Translations under genes and position numbers: made by a program | Assembly: GCF_026627255.1 (NCBI RefSeq) | Contig: NZ_JAPNLM010000023.1 | Coordinates: 62,001-126,000, forward strand | DNA from: Streptomyces antarcticus | Lineage (GTDB): Bacteria > Actinomycetota > Actinomycetes > Streptomycetales > Streptomycetaceae | Reading direction: 5' to 3' | DNA length: 64,000 bases | Notes under the pieces: generated by a model | What the model saw: the letters and a program-made list of their open reading frames with translations, nothing else | What the model was told of the DNA's origin: nothing | Databases searched by the model: none | Shown here: one piece after another, positions 56,401-63,495 of the stretch | Layout: each line of letters opens with the position of its first letter | Numbering within the stretch: the stretch's first letter is position 1

Positions 56401-57252
56401 GAGCAGGTCCGCGGCCGGCTTCGGGGGCGGGGTCGGGGGCGACGTCCAGGTCAAGGCCGCCTCCTCTGCCGGGGCCGCCGGCGCGGGCGCGACCGGTTGC
56501 CGTACCGCTGCCGTCCGGGTGGACCAGCCCGACTGCCCTGCGGCCGCCAGCGAAGTCGGCGCAGCCTCCGGGAGATCCGGCGCCACCTTCGGATGCACCG
56601 GAACCGTCGGGGTCCCGGAAGCTGTGGGCGTGGGCCGTCCCGGCGGAGTCGCCGCCGGGGATGCCGGCGCCGCTGTGGCCGCCGGAGGAGTCGGCTGCCC
56701 CGCGGGGGTGGGCGGGGTCGGCCGCCCCGCCGCGACCCCCGGTACGACCGAAGTCGCCGCAGCGGCCGGTGCCGGCGGGGGCGCCGCGTCCGCCGGAACC
56801 GCAAGGTCCGCCGGGGCCACGGGTACGGCCGATGCCCCCGAAGCCGACGGCACCGCCGGGCCCGCGGGCGCCGCCGGCGGTCCCTGCGACGCGGCCGCCT
56901 TCGCCGGGGCAGCAGTGGCAGCCGATGCCGCCGGGGTCACCGGGACCGCCGGGACTGCCGACCCCGCCCGGGTCACCGGGACCGCCGACGCTACCGACCC
57001 CGCCGGGTTCGGCCATGCCCTCCCGGGCGGTGGCGTCGACCCGGGGGGTACCGGCGGGGGGACCTCGGCCCGGTCGGCGGGCTGCACGTAGGCGGGCGCC
57101 ACCGGGGGCACGGCCGCCGCCGGAAGCAGGGCCGGGGGCGAGGGCGCCGCCGCCGGAGGGACGGTCACCACCGTGGGCACCGCCGCCGCCGGGAGCAGAG
57201 GCGACGCCGCCGGGAGCAGGGGCGGGGTCGGGGGCTGGTGGGGGTCGGGCAT
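53431..57252 (-). CDS. Giant NIS siderophore synthetase (IucA/IucC family), first copy
   Basis: 1273 residues, about twice the family length. Residues 1 to about 587 are Pro/Ala/Thr/Gly-rich and disordered, with short repeats (DSGAV/DSPAV, 5-residue unit). The synthetase starts near QRAAWTGLAGAERAMW (588). It is interrupted at about 697-790 by a tandem 9-residue repeat, (G/A)TGTG(T/K)PAG, nine full copies. The core continues with LLLGHPLQPDPKSREGLS, PLPLHPWQARELLQ, TSSIRTVHRPGAPAMLKLSLGLRITNSRREN and LEAHQQNTLVLLD, all typical. The ATG at 57252 has GGAGGA upstream and starts 20 bases after the aminotransferase stop. A shorter in-frame start is possible but has no visible ribosome site. It couples citrate-type acids with a diamine, by family. 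Confidence 0.87.
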   Translation of the reverse strand: MPDPHQPPTPPLLPAASPLLPAAAVPTVVTVPPAAAPSPPALLPAAAVPPVAPAYVQPADRAEVPPPVPPGSTPPPGRAWPNPAGSVASAVPVTRAGSAVPAVPVTPAASAATAAPAKAAASQGPPAAPAGPAVPSASGASAVPVAPADLAVPADAAPPPAPAAAATSVVPGVAAGRPTPPTPAGQPTPPAATAAPASPAATPPGRPTPTASGTPTVPVHPKVAPDLPEAAPTSLAAAGQSGWSTRTAAVRQPVAPAPAAPAEEAALTWTSPPTPPPKPAADLLVPYPDRLNTPESGELSQVTSTPQLPPTAPGPGLSWVASEYPPLQVPPARPGSASTREAPTLSTWQPSAPVNSGPTPGGTASPPRPGVQAPGPSTPPTRQVPQAAQSGRVAAGAAPGPRPDLQAPDAPAPASLQLSGAVDQRAGDATAKLQPSRQAGQIPGREGQLARQAPGRAGEDPETGQTAQPPATADPLARQSSGSQASGAADSGAADSGAVDSPAVDSPAVDSGTGPGTAAVEPRLTGQEGPTPGTAAPTIRQTAEATDPAARRAPGQADATARRVDDSADPAAGGQVTVPRQKDGTPRQRAAWTGLAGAERAMWADPLDHPDPAVAADTAAVENLLRCWVREAGIDRPDGAVGTPLRVSLPASGTALLVAVRHWSPAGWHRFAEARLEGAPADAPAVDAVTLAALIAREGATGTGTPAGATGTGTPAGGTGTGTPAGGTGTGTPAGGAGTGKPAGGTGTGTPAGGTGTGTPAGGAGTGKPAGGTGTGTAPSGTPAGGTGAAVPGTRTGSADLVGRVADSVRRTAEFIADRREHPAAPAPVGEDRFLTAEQSLLLGHPLQPDPKSREGLSESEVRRYSPELHGSFPLHWFAVAPSALVTDSAWTESGRPVSAARLLGRLAPGIPLPDDATPLPLHPWQARELLQRPAVAALLDAELLHDLGPYGAPWYPTSSIRTVHRPGAPAMLKLSLGLRITNSRRENLRKELHRGVEVHRLLRTGLAEQWQAAHPGFDIVRDPAWVAVDAPDGTPVPGLDALLRHNPFRSGDDAVCVAALTSPRPGPERPGMRSRLADIVRGLAVSTGHTTSAVAAEWFLRYLDHVVLPVLAFDALAGIALEAHQQNTLVLLDPAGWPIGGRYRDNQGYYFRASRRAELERRLPGIGGASDTFVSDAVTDERFAYYLGINNVLGLIGAFGSQQLADERVLLAAFRRFLGKAADLGPLPTRLLDSPTLRCKANLLTRLGGLDELVGPVDTQSVYVTIANPLHD
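54890..55160. repeat. 27-base tandem repeat inside the first NIS synthetase gene
   Basis: Unit close to GGTTCCGCCGGCGGGGGTTCCCGTGCC, about ten copies. Third positions vary and an 81-base (three-unit) higher-order period appears, because GAGTGKPAG closes two successive sets of three. On the minus strand it encodes the GTGTGTPAG repeat. All copies stay in frame. Confidence 0.9.
55728..55795. repeat. 15-base tandem repeat in the N-terminal part of the NIS synthetase gene
   Basis: GGAGTCCACGGCACC-type units repeat five times and encode DSGAA/DSPAV. They sit in the disordered N-terminal region. Confidence 0.8.
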
Positions 57253-57272
57253 CGCGGGTCCTCCGGGTGCGG

Positions 57273-58745
57273 TCAGCGGGGCCGGCGGGCGGCGGCCGGG
57301 ATGGCGTCGGCCAGGCGGTCGAGGACCGCCGAGGCCTGCTCGTCGGTCAGGGTCAGCGGGGGCAGCAGCCGGACGACGGCGGAGTGGCGGCCGCCGAGTT
57401 CGACGATCAGCCCCCGGTCCAGGCACTCCTGGCGGACGGCCACGGCGAGTTCGGGCGCCGCCGCCCCCGTGTCGGGGTCGACGAGTTCGACGCCGATCAT
57501 CAGGCCGCGGCCCCGGACCTCCCCGACGCAGGGCTGGGCCGAGGCCAGCCCGCGCAGGGCCGACGTCATCCGCTCCCCGAGGACCGCCGCGCGCTCGGCC
57601 AGGCGGTTCTCGCGTACGTAGGCGAGGGTGGCCGTACCGGCGGCCATGGCCAGCTGGTTGCCGCGGAAGGTGCCGGCGTGGGCGCCGGGCGGCCACACGT
57701 CCAGGTCGCTCCGGTAGACCACGACGGCCAGCGGGAGGCTGCCGCCGATGGCCTTGGACAGGACCATCACGTCGGGCACGACCCCGGCGTGGTCGACGCC
57801 CCAGAAGGCGCCGGTGCGGCCGACACCCGTCTGCACCTCGTCGGCGATCAGCGGGATCCCCCGGGCCGCGGTGATCTCCCGCATCCGGCGCAGCCACGCG
57901 TCGGGGGCCGGGAGGACGCCGCCCTCGCCCTGGACGGGCTCCACGATCATCCCGGCGGGGGAGGGCACGCCGCCCTTGGGGTCGTCGAGCAGGTTCTCCG
58001 TCCAGCGGGCGCCGAGTTCGGCCCCCTCGGGGCCGCCGACGCCGAACGGGCAGCGGAGGTCCTGCGGGTACGGCAGGCGCGTCACCCGTACGTCCGGTGC
58101 GCCGCCCGAGGCGCCCAGGGCCCCGGCGGTCATGCCGTGGTAGGCCCCGGTGAACGCGAGCAGCCCGTGGCGCCCGGTCGCGGCGCGGACCAGTTTGAGG
58201 GCGGCCTCCACGGCGTCCGTCCCGGCGGGCCCGCAGAACTGGATGCGGGCGTCGGCGGCCAGTGCCGGCGGGAGGTTGGCGAACAGCTCGGTGGTGAAGG
58301 CGTCCTTGACCGGGGTCGCGAGGTCGAGCACGTGCAGCGGCGCGCCCGAGTCCAGGACGCCCTGGATGGCTTCGAGCACCACCGGGTGGTTGTGCCCGAG
58401 GGCCAGCGTGCCCGCGCCGGAGAGGCAGTCGAGGTAACGGCGCCCGTCGGCGCCCTCGATGGTCAGCCCGCGGGCACGCACCGGGACGATGGGCAGGGAG
58501 CGCGCGTACGTCCGGGCCGCGGACTCCCGCTGCGCCTGCCGGCGCAGGATGCCCTCACCGGCGGCGGTCGCACCGCACCCGTACGGGCTTCCCGAACCGG
58601 TCGGCGCACCCGCCGGAACACCGGTCGGCGCACCCGCCGGGACACCGGTCAGCACGTCCGGCGCGGGCGCCCGGACGCCTTGCGCGGGTACCTGCGGGGG
58701 AAGTGGTGCGGCGGTCGCAGCCGCCGCAGGCTCGGTCAAAGCCAC
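57273..58745 (-). CDS. Class III aminotransferase, 2,4-diaminobutyrate type
   Basis: 490 residues. PLP-dependent aminotransferase of the RhbA/EctB/diaminobutyrate group: RRYLDCLSGAGTLALGHNHP, GAYHGMTAGALGASG, ADEVQTGVGRTGAFWG, and PLP Lys in VMVLSKAIGG. Residues 1-60 are Ala/Pro-rich with TGVPAGAP repeats, absent in relatives. The GTG at 58745 is chosen for the GGGAGGA site upstream; the ATG at 58796 is the alternative. It is the first gene of the siderophore cluster and is predicted to make L-2,4-diaminobutyrate from aspartate semialdehyde. No canonical iron box was found in the 244 bases upstream. Confidence 0.9.
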   Translation of the reverse strand: MALTEPAAAATAAPLPPQVPAQGVRAPAPDVLTGVPAGAPTGVPAGAPTGSGSPYGCGATAAGEGILRRQAQRESAARTYARSLPIVPVRARGLTIEGADGRRYLDCLSGAGTLALGHNHPVVLEAIQGVLDSGAPLHVLDLATPVKDAFTTELFANLPPALAADARIQFCGPAGTDAVEAALKLVRAATGRHGLLAFTGAYHGMTAGALGASGGAPDVRVTRLPYPQDLRCPFGVGGPEGAELGARWTENLLDDPKGGVPSPAGMIVEPVQGEGGVLPAPDAWLRRMREITAARGIPLIADEVQTGVGRTGAFWGVDHAGVVPDVMVLSKAIGGSLPLAVVVYRSDLDVWPPGAHAGTFRGNQLAMAAGTATLAYVRENRLAERAAVLGERMTSALRGLASAQPCVGEVRGRGLMIGVELVDPDTGAAAPELAVAVRQECLDRGLIVELGGRHSAVVRLLPPLTLTDEQASAVLDRLADAIPAAARRPR

Positions 58746-58989
58746 GAGTGTCGGTCCTCCCGCACGGATTGCTCTTCCGGATCGCGCCTCGAACATGAAC
58801 GCTGCTCCCCCATCCCCCGTACGTACCAACGACGATGACGGCGGCGGATCACGGGTGGGCCCAAGATCCTTGCCCCGCACGGGCCGGGCACAGGGAACCG
58901 CGGCCCCGGGCTGTGTCGTCATGGGCGGCAGCGGCATAGTGGGGTGCGGTACTCCACGCCTCGAAGGAACTTCAGGGGGACGAAAAGAC

Positions 58990-60159
58990 ATGCGACCGAA
59001 CCGACCGGTCACCGCGATACTGTGCGCGGCCGCGCTCGCGCTGACCGCCTCGGCCTGCGGCCCCGGCGACGCGGAGGCCGGCGGCGACGCCAAGCCGACC
59101 GTGGCGGCGAGCCTGCCGGGCACGGACGGGATCCAGATCCCGGACCAGCTCAAGGAGAAGCTCAAGGAACACGGCTTCGACCTGGAGAAGTGGAAGGGGG
59201 GCGCGTGGAAGGACTGGAAGCGGGAGGACTGGCTCCGCGAGGCGGGCGACTACGTCAACCCGATCATCGAGGGTCTGTGGGACCCGGACCGGATGCGTGA
59301 CGCCGAACAGCCGCAGCGCCCCTCCGTCGACCCCGACGCGGGCAAGGACCAGGGCGTCACCGACCCGGCCCCGGCCGCGGTGGCCGCCAAGCCGGCGGTC
59401 GCGCCCTACCACAAGAGCGTTCCGGAGGCCGGCAAGGTCTTCTTCGACGGGCCCGAGGGCTCGATGGTCTGCTCGGCGACCGTGGTCAAGGACCCGGCGC
59501 GTCCCGGCAAGTCCAACATGGTCTGGACGGCGGGCCACTGCGTGCACGCGGGCAAGGCCGGCGGCTGGTACCGCAACATCGCCTTCGTCCCGTCCTACAA
59601 CAACGCCGGCAAGCCGGCCGCGCAGCTCAAGGGCGCGCCGCGCGAGCAGGTGGCCCCGTACGGCGTCTGGTGGAGCGACTGGGCGCAGACCTCCGACCAG
59701 TGGATCGCGAACGGCGGTCCGACCGGTGGCGCGGGCGCCCCGTACGACTTCGCGGTGCTGCACGTGACTCCGGAGGCGGGCGGCGGCAAGTCCCTGGAGG
59801 AGACGGTCGGTTCGGCTCTGCCGGTGGAGTTCGGCGCCCCGGCCGTGCAGAAGGTCGCGGGCATCACCGCCACGGGCTATCCGGCGGCGGCTCCGTTCGA
59901 CGGCCAGAAGGCGTTCCAGTGCGCGGACAAGCCGGGCCGTCTGTCGCTGAACGCGGCCGACCCGGTGATGTACCGCATCGGCTGCAACATGACCGGCGGT
60001 TCCTCGGGCGGCGGCTGGGTCGCGGTGGGTGCGGACGGCAAGCCGGCGCTGGTGTCGAACACCTCCATCGGCCCGGTCAAGGCGGGCTGGCTGGCCGGGC
60101 CCCGGCTGGGCCCGGAGGCGAAGGGCATCTTCAACGCGGTGAGCGGCAAGTTCAAGTAG
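58990..60159 (+). CDS. Secreted S1-type serine protease-like lipoprotein
   Basis: 389 residues. Lipobox LTASAC with C23, then a long linker. The protease fold has H183 (WTAGHC), D253 (YDFAVLHV) and S339 (GGSSGGG) in trypsin/V8-like order. The short helix-rich segment at 50-100 (LKEKLKEHGFDLEKWKGGAWKDWKRED) precedes the domain and may be a propeptide. The ATG at 58990 has GGGGGA upstream. It is divergent from the siderophore cluster and convergent with hflX. Substrate unknown. Confidence 0.85.
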   Translation: MRPNRPVTAILCAAALALTASACGPGDAEAGGDAKPTVAASLPGTDGIQIPDQLKEKLKEHGFDLEKWKGGAWKDWKREDWLREAGDYVNPIIEGLWDPDRMRDAEQPQRPSVDPDAGKDQGVTDPAPAAVAAKPAVAPYHKSVPEAGKVFFDGPEGSMVCSATVVKDPARPGKSNMVWTAGHCVHAGKAGGWYRNIAFVPSYNNAGKPAAQLKGAPREQVAPYGVWWSDWAQTSDQWIANGGPTGGAGAPYDFAVLHVTPEAGGGKSLEETVGSALPVEFGAPAVQKVAGITATGYPAAAPFDGQKAFQCADKPGRLSLNAADPVMYRIGCNMTGGSSGGGWVAVGADGKPALVSNTSIGPVKAGWLAGPRLGPEAKGIFNAVSGKFK

Positions 60160-60189
60160 CCGCCCCGCGCCCGTCGCCCTGAACGGCGG

Positions 60190-60236
60190 AGAACGGCTGA
60201 GGGCCCCCCGCAGTGCGGGGGGCCCTCAGCCGTTCT
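60190..60236. terminator. Bidirectional terminator between protease and hflX
   Basis: A 22-base perfect stem (60190-60211 with 60215-60236) and 3-base loop, one of the strongest hairpins in the window. The genes on both sides converge on it. Confidence 0.92.
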
Positions 60237-60284
60237 CACGTGCCGCGCGGCCGACGCGTCGTGCGGCGCCGGCCGGCGCGGCCG

Positions 60285-61790
60285 CTACTTCTTGGCGAGC
60301 GCGTAAGGCGCCAGCTCCGACGCCAGCTCCGGGTGGACCTGCGCCTTCAGCAGGGTGCCTTCCGGGGTGTGCTCCTCGGAGAGCACCTCGCCCTCGGCGT
60401 GCGCCTTGGCGATCAGCGAGCCGAGGGTGTACGGCACCAGGGCCTCCACCTCCACCTCGGGCCGCGGCAGCTCGGAGTCGATGAGCGCGAGGAGTTCCTC
60501 GATGCCCATGCCCGTGCGGGCCGAGACCGCGATGGAGTGCCGTTCGATCCGCAGCAGCCGCTGGAGGACGAGCGGGTCCGCCGCGTCCGCCTTGTTGATC
60601 ACGACGATCTCGGGCACGTTCACCGCGCCGACCTCGCGGATCACCTCGCGCACCGCCGCCAGCTGCTCCTCCGGCGCCGGGTGCGAGCCGTCCACGATGT
60701 GCAGGATGAGGTCGGCGTCGCCGACCTCCTCCATCGTGGAGCGGAACGCCTCGACGAGGTGGTGCGGCAGGTGCCGGACGAAGCCGACCGTGTCGGCCAG
60801 GGTGTAGATCCGGCCGCTGGGCGTCTCGGCCCGGCGCACGGTCGGGTCGAGGGTGGCGAACAGCGCGTTCTCCACCAGCACGCCCGCGCCCGTGAGGCGG
60901 TTGAGCAGCGAGGACTTTCCGGCGTTGGTGTATCCGGCGATGGCGACCGACGGCACCTTGTTGCGGCGCCGCTCCTGCCGCTTGATGTCACGGCCGGTCT
61001 TCATCTCCGTGATCTCCCGGCGCATCTTCGCCATCTTCTCGCGGATCCGTCGCCGGTCGGTCTCGATCTTGGTCTCACCGGGGCCGCGGGTGGCCATGCC
61101 GCCACCGCCGCCGCCGCCCATCTGCCGGGACAGCGAGGCGCCCCAGCCGCGCAGGCGCGGAAGCATGTACTGCATCTGCGCGAGCGCGACCTGCGCCTTG
61201 CCCTCCCGGGACTTGGCGTGCTGGGCGAAGATGTCCAGGATGAGGGCGGTCCGGTCGACGACCTTCACCTTGACGACGTCCTCGAGGGCGATGAGCTGGC
61301 CGGGGCTGAGCTCGCCGTCACAGACGACGGTGTCGGCGCCGCTCTCCGTCACGATGTCGCGCAGCTCCCGCGCCTTGCCGGAGCCGATGAAGGTGGCCGG
61401 GTCGGGCTTGTCCCGGCGCTGGATCACGCCGTCCAGCACGACGGCGCCCGCGGTGTCGGCGAGGGCTGCGAGCTCCGCGAGGGAGTTGTCCGCGTCCGCC
61501 GCCGTACCGGACGTCCAGACACCGACGAGCACGACCCGCTCGAGGCGGAGCTTTCGGTACTCGACCTCGGTGACGTCTTCGAGTTCGGTGGAGAGGCCGG
61601 CCACGCGGCGCAGGGCCGCGCGCTCGGAGCGCTCGAACTGCTCGCCGTCCCGGTCCCCGTCGATCTCGTGGCTCCAGGCGACGTCCTCTTCCATCAGGGC
61701 GTCGGCCCGAAGGCTCTCGGTGAAGCTCGGCGAGTCCGGCACGTCCTGTGCGTCCCGCGCGTCCTGGGAAGGGGAGGAAGAGGAGGTCAT
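60285..61790 (-). CDS. hflX: GTPase HflX
   Basis: 501 residues. Ribosome-associated GTPase that splits stalled or idle 70S ribosomes. N-terminal HflX domain (FIGSGKARELRD..., VVCDGELSPGQ), a linker GWGASLSRQMGGGGGGGMATRGPGE, then G1 GYTNAGKSS, G3 DTVGF and G4 NKAD. The start is the ATG at 61790 with AAGGA upstream. The Gly-rich loop is longer than in E. coli. Three TGTCAC hexamers lie 82-114 bases upstream. Confidence 0.96.
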   Translation of the reverse strand: MTSSSSPSQDARDAQDVPDSPSFTESLRADALMEEDVAWSHEIDGDRDGEQFERSERAALRRVAGLSTELEDVTEVEYRKLRLERVVLVGVWTSGTAADADNSLAELAALADTAGAVVLDGVIQRRDKPDPATFIGSGKARELRDIVTESGADTVVCDGELSPGQLIALEDVVKVKVVDRTALILDIFAQHAKSREGKAQVALAQMQYMLPRLRGWGASLSRQMGGGGGGGMATRGPGETKIETDRRRIREKMAKMRREITEMKTGRDIKRQERRRNKVPSVAIAGYTNAGKSSLLNRLTGAGVLVENALFATLDPTVRRAETPSGRIYTLADTVGFVRHLPHHLVEAFRSTMEEVGDADLILHIVDGSHPAPEEQLAAVREVIREVGAVNVPEIVVINKADAADPLVLQRLLRIERHSIAVSARTGMGIEELLALIDSELPRPEVEVEALVPYTLGSLIAKAHAEGEVLSEEHTPEGTLLKAQVHPELASELAPYALAKK

Positions 61791-61871
61791 TGGATCCTTA
61801 CGTCGATTTCGTATGCGTCGGCCGCGGCCCGTGGAACGCGTGCCGTGTGTGCCGTCCGTTGTCTCGGCAGC

Positions 61872-61904
61872 TGTCACGGCACACTGTCACGTTCAACGTG
61901 TCAC
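61872..61904. promoter_or_regulatory. Repeated TGTCAC and CACGT-TCA-ACGTG palindrome upstream of hflX
   Basis: TGTCAC occurs at 61872, 61885 and 61899 (13 and 14 bases apart). CACGT-TCA-ACGTG (61888-61900) is a perfect palindrome between the last two. It lies about 80-115 bases upstream of the hflX start. Confidence 0.5.
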
Positions 61905-61962
61905 ACCGCCGGGGGATTCCCCGCACGGCCCCGTCGATGGTGACATGCCCGCTCGCCGTCGG

Positions 61963-63408
61963 TCACACGCTTTTCGGGCTGCCCCATTCGGGGTGGCCGG
62001 GCATCGCGGGCGTCGTCTTCCCGTACAGCCACGGCTCCAGGAAGGGCCCGAGGTCCCGGCCCGCCTCGCGGGAGACCAGGCGTACGAAGTCCGCCGTGCC
62101 CGCGACGCCGTCCTTGTGCTCCGCCACCCAGCGCCGCTCGACCCGGTCGAAGGCCTGGGTGCCGATCTCCTGGCGCAGCGCGTACAGGATCAGCGCGGCG
62201 CCGTCGTAGACCACCGGCCGGAACAGCCCGATCTTCTCCCCGGGGGCGGCGGCCTTCGGGGCGGCCGGGGGGCCGCCGGCCGCCCGCCACTGGTCGGAGC
62301 GCTGGTACGCCTCGCGCATGCGCCGCTCCAGGGAGTACTTGCCGAGGCCGTCGGCGTACAGCGCCTCGTACCAGGTGGCGTGTCCCTCGTTGAGCCACAG
62401 GTCGGACCAGGTGCGCGGGCTCACGCTGTCCCCGAACCACTGGTGGGCCAGTTCGTGGACCATCACGGACTCGACGTACCACTCGGGGTAGCCCTCCCCG
62501 GAGAACAGGCTGTGCTCGAAGAGCGAGAGGGTCTGCGTCTCGAGCTCGAACCCGGTCGTGGCCCGGGCGATCAGCACGCCGTAGTTCTCGAAGGGGTAGC
62601 GGCCGACCCGCTCCTCCATCCACGCGACGTGGCCCGCGGTCTTCTTCAGCCACGGGTCCAGCCGCTCCCGGTCGGCGGCGGGCACCACGTCGCGCAGCGG
62701 CAGCCCGTGCGGTCCGGTGCCGTGGACGACGGCGGAGCGGCCGACGGACACCTGGGCCAGCTCGGTGGCCATCGGGTGCAGGGTCCGGTACGTCCAGGTC
62801 GTGGCGGATCCGGCCCGGCGGGCCGGGAGCGCCCCCGGGATCCCGTTGGCCACGGCCGTGAGCCCGTCCGGGGCGGTGATCCGGAAGGTGAAGAACGCCT
62901 TGTCGGCGGGGTGGTCGTTGCAGGGGAAGACCCGGTGGGCGGCGTCGGCCTGGTTGGCCATGGCCAGGCCGTCCTCGGTGGGCACCCAGCCGCCGTCGCC
63001 GCGTCCGCGCGGGTCGCTGGTGTGCCGGACGGTGATGTGCAGCGGCCCGCTGCCCGCCACCGGCCGCGCGGGGGTCAGTACGAGATCCTCCCCCGCGCTC
63101 TCGAACCGGGCCGGCTCCCCGTTGACCTCGACGGAGGCCACCTTCCCGTGGGTGAAGTCCAGGTTGATCCGCTCCATCGGCCGCAGGGCCCGGGCGTTGA
63201 TCACGGTGACGGCGTCGAGGGGGGTGCGGTTGTCCTTGTACGTGAAGGACAGGTCGTACGAGAGCACGTCGTACCCGGGGTTCCCGAGCTCCGGGAACAG
63301 CCGGTCGCCGATGCCCAGCGGCGCCGGCGGGGGCAGCACGGCGGCGACGAGGGTGAGGGAGGCCGCGGCGAGCAGGGCGGCGCGCAGGCGTGGGGAGGTG
63401 AGCTGCAT
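61963..63408 (-). CDS. M1-family zinc metallopeptidase
   Basis: 481 residues with an N-terminal hydrophobic segment (8-26) that may be a signal anchor or cleaved signal peptide. Zinc site HELAHQWFGD near 317-326 with the third ligand Glu in NEGHATWYE. The N-terminal saddle domain and FENYGV pattern are of M1 aminopeptidases, but the usual GAMEN is not clearly present (FELETQTLSLF instead). Likely an extracytoplasmic exopeptidase. The ATG is at 63408 after GGTGGTGG. It stands alone, with the Rel-like gene 87 bases upstream on the same strand. Confidence 0.9.
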   Translation of the reverse strand: MQLTSPRLRAALLAAASLTLVAAVLPPPAPLGIGDRLFPELGNPGYDVLSYDLSFTYKDNRTPLDAVTVINARALRPMERINLDFTHGKVASVEVNGEPARFESAGEDLVLTPARPVAGSGPLHITVRHTSDPRGRGDGGWVPTEDGLAMANQADAAHRVFPCNDHPADKAFFTFRITAPDGLTAVANGIPGALPARRAGSATTWTYRTLHPMATELAQVSVGRSAVVHGTGPHGLPLRDVVPAADRERLDPWLKKTAGHVAWMEERVGRYPFENYGVLIARATTGFELETQTLSLFEHSLFSGEGYPEWYVESVMVHELAHQWFGDSVSPRTWSDLWLNEGHATWYEALYADGLGKYSLERRMREAYQRSDQWRAAGGPPAAPKAAAPGEKIGLFRPVVYDGAALILYALRQEIGTQAFDRVERRWVAEHKDGVAGTADFVRLVSREAGRDLGPFLEPWLYGKTTPAMPGHPEWGSPKSV

Positions 63409-63495
63409 CCACCACCGCTTACCAGCGCCGGCCGCGCGGCCGCGAACGGCGCGCGCCAGGGCCACCCGAACGGGTCGGCCCGGCGGAGGAGGCCG

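Noticed and set aside
56111..57091. 326-codon plus-strand frame opposite the disordered head of the NIS synthetase
   Set aside because: Because the minus frame here is low-complexity, I considered a real plus gene. The plus translation is Ala/Gly/Thr-rich with no start signal and no recognisable domain, and the minus start has GGAGGA spaced correctly.
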